Below, piece after piece: positions 15,101-28,700 of a DNA stretch of 64,000 nucleotides. Position numbers and translations under genes: made by a program. This DNA is from Casuarius casuarius (Eukaryota; Chordata; Aves; Casuariiformes; Casuariidae): contig PTFA01000024.1 of the NCBI GenBank assembly GCA_003342895.1, positions 769,634 through 833,633 of the forward strand, given 5' to 3'. The stretch's first letter is position 1, and every line of letters begins with the position of its first letter. Below the pieces are notes generated by a model. The model saw only the letters and a list, made by a program, of their open reading frames with translations, was not told where the DNA came from and made no database searches.

Positions 15101-18100
15101 ATCATTAAAAATTTCTTAAGCCAACTTGGTAACTGAACAGTGTTAATGTAGGGTAACACAAATGTTGCAACTTGCCATTAATGGTAAGATACTTACCCAT
15201 AGCGACTCCAGAGAAATGAATGAGTTTATCTTCTCCAATCATGACTTCTTCAATAAGCTTGCAACTTCCTAGTTTTACTAGCTCAGGATGATCAAAGGTG
15301 GATGCGATTTCACCACCTAAAAATGTAACATCATACTATAGTCAATGAGCTCAAGATGAAAGCATCCACTGAGGCAGGGACTAACCAAGAAAAACAAAAT
15401 GTAATGAAAATAAAATCATCTGCATAATTGCATAAAAATAAATGTAAAGGTAACACTACTGATAAGCCAAGTTCTTCCAATGTCAGCATAAGACACTAGT
15501 AACATACTGTTGTTGACAAGTCCTTAAAATGTCAATGTTTTGTTTTATGTCATAAAAACTACAACAGCTATAATGTTTCTGAGGTTTCTCTAGATAAGAG
15601 ATTGTGTTGATATTTACCAATACTGAAATGTAAACAAATATGATCTGCTTAAACTTTTAACAGTATTTACAGTTGAAGTACTTATAAAATACTAAATCAA
15701 ATTTGCATGTTTTTAAACTTGGGTTTGTGCCAGCATTCATTTTGTTTGCTCGACTACATGGCTGAAAAAGACTTGCCAGAACTGTCCTGAATCAAGAGTC
15801 TGGTGGTATGTTATAGCAGCCATACTGCATGCTATTCATAAATTGATCAACTCCCATATTGTAAATGAAGGGGATATTAGAAAGAGCAAACTGTGTCTGA
15901 ATGGAATACTGTTCTAATACTTCACTCTTCCCATTAGAAGACCACTTACATGAATTCATTCCCAGTCTACGTACATTTATTCCATGTTAGTTTGCAGTGT
16001 TCCTGTAGCTGTCATGGTCTAAGGCAAGACAAGATTTGCAGGTTGAGAGAGAATTTGTGCTTAAAAGCTTGCCTGACTTTTTCCAAGTATACTATGTGAT
16101 CCAATACGGTCCATCTGCTCTGCCTGCAAAACTTGTTTTGAATTTATTCGAGCATAAGCAATGTTCCTCTCACCGAAGCATTTGCCTGTGTCAGTTTGCC
16201 TACAGACAGGTACACACAACTGCAACTTTTATTTTGCTAAGCTAAGCTAGCCAGTATCTTTTTCTTTCTCCCTGCAAAGCAAATTTTCCGTTCTCATAAT
16301 TACATTAGTAATCGGTTTTTGATTATGTTCCAGTTAACTACTGCTAAGTAACTTAGGCATCTAGAATCACTTGCAGCCTTCCAGAAGATGTTTCAGCCTT
16401 CCAGAAGATGTTTCATTTTCACTAGCTACTAGAACCACGTTAACACTGACCACTACTAAAAATATCCTACAATCGCCCATGCTATTTGAAGTCTACCTCA
16501 AATTTTTAACGTAGAATGACTCTTTAGTCTTCTCTATTGTTACAATCAAACAACTGCCATTTATAACAAAATGGTATTAATGAACCAGTAGATGTATCAG
16601 CTTACATTTCTTAAGTTTCATCTTATCCCCTAGAAAGCAAACATTTTGGTGGTTTATCAAGCAGGCACTTATCTGAAAACAGGTATTTTTAAAATATTGA
16701 AGAAAAACACTAACTGGTACACTAAATGTGAAATTGTATTTCACAGCATTAAGATCCTTTATTCACAGATGCGAGGGAAAAATAGTTTTGAATCAGTAAG
16801 CAGGGATGATTCAGAATCAAAATGAACGTTTCAAATGTAAAGTATAATACTGAAGACAGAAAATGAGCTAATTGCTGCCAAAGAAGTACTGAAATTTATA
16901 TAATAGTTGTTAAATCAATAAAATAATTTCAGTTACTCTTGGTCAACTTCATAGGGTCCTCTGTGTTTGTACTTCAAAGTTCTGCAAAGTAAAGCTCATT
17001 CTAAGCACTTTTTAAATTCACAGATTTGCTTAACAGTTAAAAGAAAGTACAAACTAGTCAATCGAGCATTAATATTTACCCGAGATCAACAAATAATATG
17101 ATTTCTCTAATTTCATACTAGAGCATATTCTCCATACCTGTAACAAGAGCCAGACGTTCTACACCAGCAAAGTCTGCATGTTCAATAGCCATAACACCAG
17201 CGGCCCCAAAGAGCTGTTCGGGGTAGTTGTAAATCAGCTGTCTACAATTAAAACACAGGCACATATTAATGCTATACAAAGAACAAACCTTTTAAAATAT
17301 CACCGTAACAAAGGACACTTGATTCTCAGCAACATATACATGGACAGACTTCTAGAAGTGACAGAAGCAGTCAACATGCAAGGCACCCGCCACACAGAAA
17401 AAGTCACTCTACACAGAAACAAACAAACAGCAGTGACAGGAAAACACATTAAACTTAAAAAACAAAAACAAAAAAACCCCACAGCTATAGTTCTTTGAAA
17501 TACACTGCCCCTGCAGACACTCTGCCACTACACACAGACCCACAAGCTTTAAAATCCAAGTCCTTTGATCTTAAGTGCCTACTGGGCACTTAGCTGCCTA
17601 TTCTGACCAGGTGCACTACAATGTGAGAAGCAACATCTGTAATTCCTTCACCAATACAAAATCCAAACAGTACAGACTACAGGAACAACAAACTCCAGTC
17701 TTGGAATATATACAGACAGCAGATCACAGAGAGTATGTGCTTCTCTATTTATATTTATATATAAAAATATATCTTTATTAATATGTATTCCGCTGCCTCT
17801 AGCACAAAGTAGCCATTCAAAGCACAGTCAATAGCCATTTAGAAGGGGTACGCCAAATTATTTTTTCCTTTCCAAATTAGAGATTGAGAGTGTCGTGGAG
17901 ACTTGGCGGGAGCTGGGAGATATCTCTCTCAAAAAAAAGATGTTTTCGATGTATCTTCAAAGGAGACAACTGGGATTGCTGGGTAAATACAGTGAAGATT
18001 CTTCTTAATATGGATCCATATAGGCTTGACTGCCATCAAGCATCTCATCAATGGTATTTAACTGGCTAACACAGTATCAGATGCAGAGGTGGATCTAGAG

Positions 18101-21100
18101 TATGCCTAGAAGCAGAGGTCAATTTATCCATAAACAAATGAATAAATCTGAAAGTCAGAGTCAACCTAATTGGATTGCCACCAGCCTCTCTACAATAGCT
18201 GGCTGCTACTTGACTTTCCGTAGGACAACCTCCTGTATTACAAGCACACTAGACGACTGGGAGGGAGTCACAATTTTTTTTGCCAATCTCAAAGGATCTG
18301 TTTAATGACAGGACTACTGACTCCTTTGTATTTGCACCATGTCCACTGGACAGATACTGGTTTTACCTACACTTGAAGGCAGCGTATGTGAAACATGACA
18401 TAGGTGGAGGGATTATAAGATCGAGAAGCATGCAGTAGTTCTCANGAATATCTAACACAGATTTTGAAGACGGGTTATAAGATGCACTATGTCCCGAAAA
18501 AGTAAATCTTTGCTACTGTGGAAAGCAATGCTACTCTTGCAATTCCTATCCTTTGGTGTGGTGCTAGCTAATCAGCTTCCTAGTAGATTACACCAGGTAG
18601 ACTACACACTTGAAACACCAAGTGTCAAAGCTGCCCGTATGTATGGCAGTTTTCATTCAGATGCAAATTACTGAAAGGCAGAAATATTTCTCACACCTCT
18701 ATTTTAACAGAGAAGTATACTCCTACTAAAAATAGATCACTTGCATTATGACATTTCTTGTGAGCTGAAAGAATCATTAAATTAAAATGGTTATCCTCCA
18801 TACTTCCAAAGTAGTCTGTAGAAGGTTCATGGCAGGAAGCACAGAGGCCTCTGAAACCCTCTTGAATTCGGAAGTACTTCAGCACCAGCATTTTAATGTA
18901 AGATAAAACATAGCTGGTTCAATCTGAACTAAATGCATTCAGCAGCACGGACTCTTTCAGTACCAATTTCCCCCCTAGAAGGGGGGTATGGGTAATGCTG
19001 CTGGTATTTATAACTGAGTAAGTATATATAAACTGAACAAATAAGTTAGCATAAAAGTATGGTGACATTGCTTCCTTTACCCTGAGCTTTCAGCTGGGTT
19101 ACACATGGACCTCTAACTAAAACCTCAAAAAAAAAAGGGGGGGGGGGGGTTTAGGGAAGCACAGAAAGAAATACTGGCCTCACTGAAGTGAATCAATTAT
19201 TAAGTGTTGCATAAGACACCATTTTACAGATACAGGCAAAAAAAATGGTCTTCACACTCACACAATATTAAAATCTTGCTACTTTGTAACTGCATTATAA
19301 ACTCTATCCCTTTTCCAAGGAAATGCATACCTGTTAATAAAGCAGTTTATTCCATGCTTCAGAATACGCTCTACCTTCTCCTTCATTTTTTCTTTTTCTG
19401 CCTGTTCTATTTCTGCTACCTTTGCTGTAGAGTCCACTCTAACCCGAGAGCCAAAAATCTAAATTGAAGAAAACAAAGAGTTTAGTCTAAAAATTAAATT
19501 CCTTTTACAAAAAGTTGTTTCAAAATAGCAGTTCCGTCACATACCTTAATCTTATCTGTATCCATACCAGTATTTGCAATAAGAATCTTTGCATTTTCAA
19601 TTCTTTTTGGTTGATTTACACCAATCTTCTTGTCAAGTAAAAAGCCTGTAGTAGTAGAAAGATCTTGTAAGACTTCAAATTAAAAAAGAATAGTTCATCT
19701 AAATTACAAAAACTCACATTGATTATTCAATTTAATAATAACGTAGCAGCTTCCTGAAAAAATTTGTATACAGATGTGTAACTGTTTCATTTTTAAAGTG
19801 CATTATTAGCCAACATAAAAAGACTTACCTTCATCTAAGTAAGAATCAGCCAAACTTCCACCAAGTTTCTTGATAACATGGATAGCCTCCAAATTACCAG
19901 AACCTTTCAACCTAAGAACAGCTTCTACAGCTAGCTTGACAAAGTGATCCTTATGATGAGTAAGTAATTTTGATGAGAGAGTAGTGCCCGCAATGTTCAT
20001 CAAATCTTCACGGAATTTCACTTCATCATCACTAAAATAAAGTTAGTACAATTAAACTGGAAAACTCTTAAAGCCTTAGCTATCATTAATCTATCACTGT
20101 GAAGTCTCCCTCTGCTTTTTCTAACCTACATCTATCTGTATCATATTCCATTTTGAGGAATGATATAGAGAAATCCCCCAGTGTCTCAGAACATAGGCTA
20201 CCATTTGAGATAATGAGTTCAATTAGAAGTTCCTTGTGAAAAGAGGTTTATTTTCCTGCTAGTTTAAAGTCATATATATGCATATGTATATACTTAATGG
20301 ATGACATTTTGACACTTGCATTTCTCATACATATGAGTCAAAGTTATTTACACTGACTAGTTTAATATACATATTTCAAAACACTATGCAAAAGTAACAT
20401 CCATACTCATTTTGAAGCTGGAGAAGTCACAGATGGAATTGAAATTTGTTTTATATTTTAACCTGTTTTTATCAAAATAATATGTCATTAAAACAATGAC
20501 GATTAACAACAATTAATAACAATTTAGTTTTGCAATGACTTAGGAAAATTTACCTGATTTTTGCCAGTTTGGTTAGATACCATGATAAATTCTATCAGCA
20601 ATTTGTATGTCAAGATGTCACCTCACTGAGACCTCTATGAAATGTGGTAGCACATTTAAATCTATCCTGCTCATGGGTAGAACAAGAAATTGGACAGTTC
20701 ACTAAGTCAAATATCAGGAACTGCTTCTTCCCAGGTTCTTGCAAATACATACTATAGTGTAGAAGCACCACCACTTTCTAGCCAAGACTTTCCTGAATCT
20801 CTCACTTCCAAATACCTTCTACCATTTGCACTGGACTACTGAATTGGTATCTGTGATGGGTAATTTTAGTAAGAAAGCAGTTTTACTGTTTTAAGGATAA
20901 AACCTTTGCACTCAGCTTTAAAGAACTTTCAAGGCATCTGCATAAAAAAAAATAAGCATATTTAAAATCAGAGTATGAAATACAAATTAACAGCTCAGAT
21001 TTTTATTCTAGAGAGCAAGTCATTGTTTATATGTTTCTGTACATCGGAAGTGATTTTAAATAATTTCACAAAGCTACTGTAGTCCATCTAAGAAAAAAGG

Positions 21101-24100
21101 CTATTTTTTCTTTAACTTTTCACATCATATATTCAGCCTTTACACTATTCAAAGCAACACCAGGAATTTCCCAATGTTATATGATTCTCTCCAATGTTTT
21201 AATCTTTAACAGTTTACAAAGAGAGCTATTGCAAATGTACATTACTAACCCATGATCCACAGCAGCTTTCAAAAGAGCCTCTCTTGAAGCTTTTGTGGCT
21301 GCTCTCCAACCTGCAATAATGGTCTGAGGATGAATCTTCTTCGAAATCAGTGATTCTGCCTCCTATTTAAATAAAATTAACAATTATTTTATTTCCATCA
21401 TGTATTTAGAGTAATTAGGAAAGACACTTCAGAGTAATCGGAAAATTCTGAATGTAAACAGAAGCCAGACAGTTGTAACAATCCAATTAAAGTAAACAGC
21501 TAAAAGGAAGGGAGAATAATCTAGTCACCATACTGTCCATTTTTCCAATCTAGGCAAATATGATCTGCCCTTGGAATATCTTCTAGAAATTTTGATTAAT
21601 ATAAATCTTAACTGTCATATGAATAGCAAACAGACATGTATTTAAAAATAGTTATCTTTCACTTCATGCTTGAGAGCAGTTTCCTGTTCACTTGTACCTG
21701 CAATTCAAGGGGTAGTTAGAAAAAATTTTCAAACTCCCTTTCTGCAAGGAATTCATCAAGTTGAGCAATCACTTTTTAGATGCTCTTGATCTCAATCCAG
21801 GAAGTGGGGCCATTAAATTTACTGTCAGAGCTACGTTAACAAGAATTCCTCACTTTCAAAGTCTCTTTCCTAGTATTTTCATATTTAGAGTTTGGCAGTG
21901 TTCAGTACGCACTGTTTGAATAAACAACATAAATTCATGTCTCATGCACACAGGAACAGCATTTAACGTACATTTTTTTCCTCCTTAACTTTGTGGAAAA
22001 GGATTTTATAGGACTGAACGTGAAACTAAGCAGTGCTGCATTCTGCTCAGTGCAAAATCCAAAAAGTGAGCTGTGACAGAGTGATACTTTTGCATTTCAC
22101 TTCCATAATGAAGTAAGAGAAAATAATTTTCAAAAAGGTACTATGTTAAAATAAGTTGTGGAGTTATAAATAATAAAGCAAGGAATATTTTTTATATATA
22201 TATATATGTATATATATATATTTATATATATATTTAAAATACAAAAAAAAAGGCAATATCTAAGGGTTTTTTTCCTATCAATTTGAATGGCACTGTAAAA
22301 AGTCTTGCTATGTTCTGAGAACCGTTTTCATAAACCTCAATTACTGGTATTGCCTCTTACTGATATCTCAGGGCTACATTGCCAAATATAGAAACATCTG
22401 AAAAATTGTAATACATCACCCTCAGTAATTCAGCTGCCAACACAGTAACAGATGTAGTTCCATCACCAACCTCATCATCTTGAACCTTTGACATATCTTA
22501 AAAAAAAGAAAAAAAAGAAAAAAATTACTCCATTCATGTTTTGATTCAAAATACCATGCTCAACAGGACCAGCTTTAAGTATAAATATTTTTATCTCACA
22601 TCACCTTAGAAAAGAAAATAGAAACTTGTTCCAGCTAGTTTAAAGATGCTATCAAGTTATAGCCACACAACAACTAGAAATGCAAATCAAATTCAGCACC
22701 CTTCAAATTACTGCTCTTCATTTACAACATAGGCATCAGTTCTGGCCTGCCATCAATCAAAATTTAGTCTCTCCCCATTCCTAAGGAAGGTCATCCAAAG
22801 GAACTAAGGCCAAATAGAAGCTCTGAGGCATACAAACAGGATCACAGAATACGATAACCACATATGCCACATAAACTGTTGACAAACAAGAACTCAGCAA
22901 ACACAAAATCAGTAAGAAGCTTGAGAGCAAACTGCTCAGGGTGCTGCTCATCACTAGAACTTGACTGTTTGCACATTAAGGCAGCTGATCACAAGGGTAA
23001 ACTCTGTCCAGAGAACAGCATAAATTAGGTAATAAAAAGAGATTTAAATTGGGGAGAACCAGAGGGAACCTCTGCACCCCAGTACATTCTTGCTCCTGTT
23101 TTCCTAGTGAAGAACACAGGGCATAGAGCTGCCTTTGTCCCTTTTGACTCCTGAGACAAATGAGGGTTGAGGGAAAACAATGTCGCTGTATCAGAATAGT
23201 TTTGCAAGAGCAGCATATACCTCAATTTTATTCTTACAGAATTCTGAAACTCTTGCAACATTTTGGTATCCTTACTTCAGGAATTATTCTCCCTCTCCCT
23301 TCAATTTTTCATGCTATTTGAAGAATCCTATTCTAAGGACAACTACAAAATAAAACTGCAAATGGAGAAACCCAAAATACAGCAACGACAAGCAGTTAGA
23401 AACTCACCAACCAAGACCTTTGCAGCTGGGTTGTCAACTCCAATAGCTTTCAGGATGGTTGCACCATCATTGGTCACTGTTACCGTGCTATCTCTTCCAG
23501 TACTTAAAAGAATCTTGTCCTAGAAGATGCAAGATTTAGATTAGTGCTTCAAAACATCCTGTAACTATTAATACTATATTTGCAGGTATGACATCAGAGA
23601 ACTTGCAATTCTCTTACCATGCCTTTAGGCCCCAGAGTGCTCTTGACCAGGTCACCGATAGCAATAGCACCAACAAAGGATGACTGAAATGGAAACAAAT
23701 ATACCTTAGCACAAGATTTATTTCTACTTTAAGACAACAGGTAAATGCTAGACTAATTATCATTTCCAAGGGGACATCTTAAGCCAACCCTTCCACAGCC
23801 ACACTCCCTTCAGCAGAGTATGGTTCCAAGTTTTTTAACTGCTACATTTTGATAACTAGACCAAACATAATTATCTTCATAGATATCATAAAAGCCTGGC
23901 TCATGACCCAAAGAAAAGCCTTCCAATGAATGTCAAGCTTCTGATTCAAGGTATAGTTTACTTTGTTTCTTAACCCTTACAAGTTTTCCTAATTCTCAGT
24001 ATAAACAAAACAATCCTCCTACTTCTCCTATTTCCTGTTCACAGACATGTAACAAGGCTAACAGCAGACAGATGAAGTTCCACATCACTATAAATTGAAA

Positions 24101-25460
24101 GCACTTTTAATAGCAGAAAAATTCAAGCTTAATTACCCAAAGTGTTGCCAGCTTCCTAGAGAATTAAACTTACCAACCGAGCAGTTTCTGCCTTTTCTTC
24201 ATCTGCACCTGCCTTGAAAATATTCACAGGAGCAAGGGAAATGGATGCCTAAAACAAAAGAGTTAACATCAGAATACTTTTTTTAGCTTTAATAAAACAT
24301 TGCATTTTTAAAATGCATCATAAGCATTAACAATCTAGAAAATATTTTTATTATTAGAATGGTTTATTTCTGCACTCCTCCATTTGGTTTTGAGAAAAAG
24401 TATACTCAATATAAATTGGCCTTGACTCTTTCTAAAAATCTATCTTGCAATCTCTTAAAGTAGAAAAAGCAAGATCAGGACTGTGACAGCAACAGAGGAT
24501 CTAAGCAGATCTTCAATTCTGCTGAAGGACCTACAATACAATAAAGGACTTTCCTGCCAGCACCCATCCTACATTGCTCAGGTAGCAAGTCACTGGCGAA
24601 ATCTCGCTACCTGAGAGCTCTCCTAAGTTATCTGCTGCAGATGCTACGTGATATGAATCTACAAGCCTGAAAGGCTTTTACCAGTATCTTACCTTACAGC
24701 AATCTCTGTGTTGCTGTTCTGTGTGGCCCAACATCAGAGCCAGACAAAGCAAAGGTACATAAAATCAGTGGAACCGAAGAAATCTGGTTACTGAACACAT
24801 CAGTGCATTAATATTTGTGTCAAAACCTGATTATTTTTTCATCTCCATGCAAATTTTATTAAAGCAGTAATGAATACATGCCTCTAAAATAAAAACTAGT
24901 ACCTATTTAGGTCCATGAGATCTTTGCACGTTAGGAAACCCCAAAAAAGTGAACGCCCAGTCCTCCTAATACAGTGACCTTTTACTTTGCTGTGCGATCA
25001 GCACGCGATTTTTGCTACAGGCTTCACGTGTGTTGCATCACCATCTTAACAAATATAAATAAATAAATAAAACGGCTGTCAAGGGTGCGGTAGGAGACTC
25101 CGCACAGCTTGATAGCAGCCCTCAGCACGTCGGGGGCCTTCACGCGCACGCTCTCACGCTTGGGCACACAGCGCTGCCTCACCCCGTCTTTCTGGAGGAA
25201 CGGGGAGTAAATAAGCAGCCTCCCGCCCGCCTCCGAGGCGGCCATGCTGCGGGGGCCTCTCCGCCGCGGGCCTCAACGGGCCCGGCCGCGCCCCAACGGA
25301 CGCTCCGCGCGCGCTCCAGAACCTTCTAGGCCTAACGGCCACCNCCGCGCGAGCGACGCAACCGCCCCCCCGGACAGAGCGCGGCCGGGGAGGGAGACGG
25401 GACCGCCCGGCCCCCGCGCGAGCGGCTGCGGAGCTGCCCTGCCGCCCGGGGACCCACCAT
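11174..25460 (-). CDS. CCT2: CCT2, T-complex protein 1 subunit beta (TRiC/CCT chaperonin)
   Basis: Sixteen coding exons, minus strand: 25460-25458, 24248-24174, 23683-23618, 23519-23408, 22496-22420, 21362-21250, 20031-19829, 19645-19545, 19458-19331, 17241-17138, 15316-15197, 14570-14442, 14346-14243, 13240-13141, 12054-11913, 11204-11174. All junctions are GT-AG and in phase; the total is 1,608 nt, 535 residues, equal to human CCT2. Exon 1 codes only the Met: CGGCACCATG is followed at once by the donor GTGGGT. Chaperonin motifs: LGPKGMDK (43-50), NDGATIL (65-71), the nucleotide-binding GDGTT (96-100), the hydrolysis Asp in ERSLHDAL (D392) and GGG (409-411). The C-terminus is DHRPC where human has DHHPC. 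CCT2 is one of eight paralogous subunits of the cytosolic double-ring chaperonin that folds actin, tubulin and WD40 proteins with ATP. Introns contain only repeats described separately and AT-rich sequence. Confidence 0.98.
12061..12106. repeat. (GA)n/(CAGA)n microsatellite at CCT2 exon 15 acceptor
   Basis: Perfect GA dinucleotides followed by CAGA units, beginning six bases outside CCT2 exon 15 (exon start 12054). On the transcribed strand it reads (TGTC)n(TC)n and directly precedes TTTAAAG, so it forms the polypyrimidine tract of the acceptor. Confidence 0.9.
16374..16413. repeat. Exact 20-bp tandem duplication
   Basis: The unit CAGCCTTCCAGAAGATGTTT occurs twice back to back in CCT2 intron 10. 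Two identical copies suggest a recent slippage or repair duplication. No function is apparent. Confidence 0.85.
19127..19149. repeat. A10G13 homopurine mosaic
   Basis: Ten A followed directly by thirteen G in the CCT2 intron between exons 9 and 10. A similar A/G block lies at 49855-49880. Confidence 0.85.
22190..22235. repeat. (TA)n microsatellite
   Basis: Interrupted TA dinucleotides in CCT2 intron 5, about 185 bp downstream of the exon 5 donor. Likely length-polymorphic. Confidence 0.85.
25183..25245 (-). other. CCT2: Candidate in-frame alternative first exon of CCT2
   Basis: Inside CCT2 intron 1, still within the CpG island, an ATG at 25245 (A at -3, G at +4) opens 21 codons, [20 protein letters not shown] plus G, ending at a strong donor GACGGG|GTGAGG. 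Splicing to CCT2 exon 2 would be in phase and would give an N-terminally extended subunit. Phase match by chance is one in three, and no transcript evidence is available here. Alternatively this is ordinary GC-rich intron sequence. Confidence 0.3.
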
Positions 25461-25760
25461 GGTGCCGCTGACGCCGCCGCCGGGCCCCGCCGACCGCCTC
25501 CTACGCCAGAAGAGCAATGGGCCACCGCAGTCCCCACCTCAGCGCACGAGCCGCTCCCGGAAGTTGCGTCGGAGAAGCGGCCGCTTCCTCCCGCGGCGGC
25601 AGCGCGCGGCCTTCTGGGAGCTGGCGGCGGCCGTTGGGGCGGCCGTTAGCCGGCTGCGGCGCGGCAGGGAGGACAGCTGCTTCCAGCCTCGGTCCGCTCC
25701 AAGCTGGTCGACAAGCAAAGCGTGAGCCGCCCCTCCCGGATCCCCGCGTCCCCTTTGCTG
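25200..25760 (-). promoter_or_regulatory. CCT2: CpG-island promoter of CCT2
   Basis: Dense CpG and high GC spanning the CCT2 start codon (25460), with no TATA box. An ETS-type CCGGAAGT lies at 25557-25564, about 100 bp upstream of the ATG, and a near-duplicate GGCGGCCGTT element lies around 25627-25650. These fit a housekeeping promoter. The open frames on both strands here are GC-driven. Confidence 0.85.
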
Positions 25761-28700
25761 GGCCCTAGCGCTGCTCTTCCCTGGGCACGGCTTTCTTGGA
25801 GCGCTGTGCACGCAGCTGCCACGCTGACTGGTGCAGAAACGTTATTTTTATTAATTAGGGGACTTGCAGACCTTTTACTTCTTTTCCCGTTCTACATGGT
25901 GCCTTCATTTTTTATAGCAGCACCTCACTGACTTGTGTTCTTGCAGTTCACCACAGCACACCTATCTTTCTCCAAAGAGCTGTAACCTGCCAGTTATTTC
26001 CCAGCATATTCCTAAAGAAACCTTTCGACCTAAGCAAAGGAGCTTGCAGGTGCCTCAGTTAATTTCTACAATTTTTTTTAGAGATCAAAAACATTTTAAA
26101 TCCTGCACCTGGCCTCTTAAGTGTACTTGACAGACAATTCTTGATTTTTGCTATCATCTAAAAATAGTGAACAGAATTAGATACAAATTTTGTACTGATA
26201 ANCGATAGCACTGATAACTGTTCTCATGGTAGTTTTGCAGATGTGTAAGATCACATCAAGATACCTTATTCAATCACTGCTTTTTCCACACAAAAAGTTT
26301 GTTACCTGATCATACTAGAAAATTGAATTGGTTTTATATGACTTTTTATTCAAGAATTTGCTCCATCTGTTACTTTTCCCAGCTGCTTAAAAATACCCTG
26401 TACGTGTATTTGTTCTAGAAAGTGAAGTTGCACTGTTTATAATTTCCTACTTACCCTTTTTAGGTTTGAAGACCAAACCCTTTAGCAAAGGCATGTCTAC
26501 CAAGCCTAAAATCTCTTGGGATATATTCAAAACTGTTTGTTGTAGATTCAAATTGGCCAGATACAGATAACTATCCCAATGGAGACAGCAAAAGGACATG
26601 ATAAAGTGCTGCCAACTTTCACATCTCTNTTTGGTCTTAAGTTTGTCAATACCAGGTTAGAATTTTTCTACCAAAGTTGCTTGGGCTTTTTGTTGCATTT
26701 TCCTCACAGGAAAACTGGAGTACTAATTAAATTGTAGCATCTTCATTTTTCCTTGTAGTCATGGAGAAAAGATTTAGCTAAGGCTGATAACCAGACTGAA
26801 ACTTCAGCTATTTTTGTCCAGAAATAGAGCATTCATAAAGATTTGCACTGAACGAACCAATCGGTTTTAATTCATGTTTTCTGCTACTATGGTGTAAGCT
26901 GGGGTATAAATCATGGCCCTATGTTTTTCTGGGAAAAAATATCTTAAAGTAAGCTTGGACAATTAACCCACGTTTTGTGCTTCAAATTGTCATGTAAAAT
27001 AACCAGGGATGAAACAACTAACAGCCTTTAACTAGGAAAATTATTTGCACTTAAGTATTAAAGAAAAGCAATGGCAAATAATTCCAGCATTGAAGCTGTA
27101 TTGCACTATCTTAGCTCTGCCCATTAGACAGTTACAGCCTTTAGAAGATCGAATACTCAGGAAAAACTCACTACACAGAATTTGCAAGTTTGGTTTAAGT
27201 TTAGCTAATACTAAGCTATATGTAGTAAAATTATGATTCATGAAGTGTAAAGTAATCATACCATCACAGGAGGAGCTAAGAAGCAGTGTTGGCCAAAAAA
27301 GTTGCTACCTCTTACCTCCAGCTGCTCAGCGAACTTGCCCCAGTTGTGCTGGCAACAATTTGTAACGTCACACTGTGAATAAATAAAGTGACCCAAGGTA
27401 TAAGTGCCCTATTTTAATATTTTCACAGAAGCAGAAACTCAAAACAGATGCTAATGCTCAACTCCTCATATTGTGGAATTGCTGCTTAACAGCAAAATAT
27501 ACTTTGTAAATTACCTCATCTTTTTCAAGCTGAAGTAACAGTGTTTCAGTCCCAAAACCATTAGATATACCCATCAGCACAAGGCGGTTGCTCAGAGAAT
27601 TCTGATCGAGAGCTCCACGTCCTCTGGACCTACTGATAGCACTTTAATACAGATTCAGCCCTTGTGCTTACAGTTGAGCTATTAACAGGAGTTACAGAAC
27701 AGCACTGTTTCCTATTTTCTTCAGGACTAGTAATTCTGACACTGATCACACAAACTAGTTTGAGGCTTATTTCAATCATTTCAGCCATTTAAACCTTTAG
27801 GCAGATAAAAATTTGTGGAAGGAAAAAAAACAGAGAATCTCCACCAAATCCAACTCTCTGATTCCCAACTGAAAATTTACAGATATATTGCTGTGATTTA
27901 TGTATAATGATTTTAACAGAGCAGCTTATATCATTATTGGAAATGCTAATACCATGCACATGCAGTTAGAAGGTTAAGCTTTGGATCCTTAATACCATCT
28001 CCTCTGAGCAAGCTTCAAAATTTTATTGCATAACAAAGCATCAGTAGGTCAAGAATGTGAGGTATATACCTATTTTAATTGGAATTACTATTTCAATTGC
28101 ATGATGTTTTAGTTGCAATCTTATTGCTAACATTTAATTTTGTAACTGTAAACACTTTACCTACTGTCACATCCTAACTGTTACATTAAGCATTTTGACC
28201 AAATGTTACTGGAAAGCTTTCTTGCCATTTGAAATGAAGATGCAAAGAACCAAAGTTCCTGCTGAACTCTGAAATCTTGTTAGTATGGAAATAACTTTGA
28301 AAGATTAAGATAGACTCCTAAGCAGCCATTCAGGTTTGGAAGCTGCAAGCTGTTGGCCAGATACAAAAACTTCGAGTTTTCAGACTTCTAAGTTATCTAA
28401 CCAACATTTTCCAAGGACCACAATGTTGTTTCTTAAGAGGTTCTGAAAACAAAGCATTTCCTGAAATTTCTAAGGTTTTGTTCATTTGTTGCCTAGAAAC
28501 ATCATCTTTACTGAAATTAGGCTTTAAAACAGGAACTTAGGAGGGAAAGAAGAGGAAATACTGAATTTTGATAAATCACCAATATATTTTATAGCCCCCA
28601 AAAGAAAATGAAAAGGACATACGGAGAGGGTTTCACCTTGTTTTCTTACTGCCTTCTTTCTGAATTTATCAATATACTAAAAAATTGAGTTTTGTGAAAT

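Noticed and set aside
11174..25460. snoRNA genes in CCT2 introns
   Set aside because: Chaperonin and translation genes often host snoRNAs, but a limited look for C/D box pairs found no complete box set.
25154..25811. Overlapping Arg/Ala/Pro-rich ORFs on both strands
   Set aside because: Produced by the CpG island at the CCT2 promoter; one spans the real CCT2 ATG in the wrong context.
26455..26505. Exon-like segment GATTTTAG...GTAAGT on the minus strand
   Set aside because: Its only open frame is out of phase with the exon-like pair at 27.3-27.6 kb, so a shared transcript is not supported.
28650..28676. 27-nt micro-exon-like segment coding YIDKFRKKA on the minus strand
   Set aside because: Too short; AT-rich splice-like sites occur often by chance and nothing links it to other exons.
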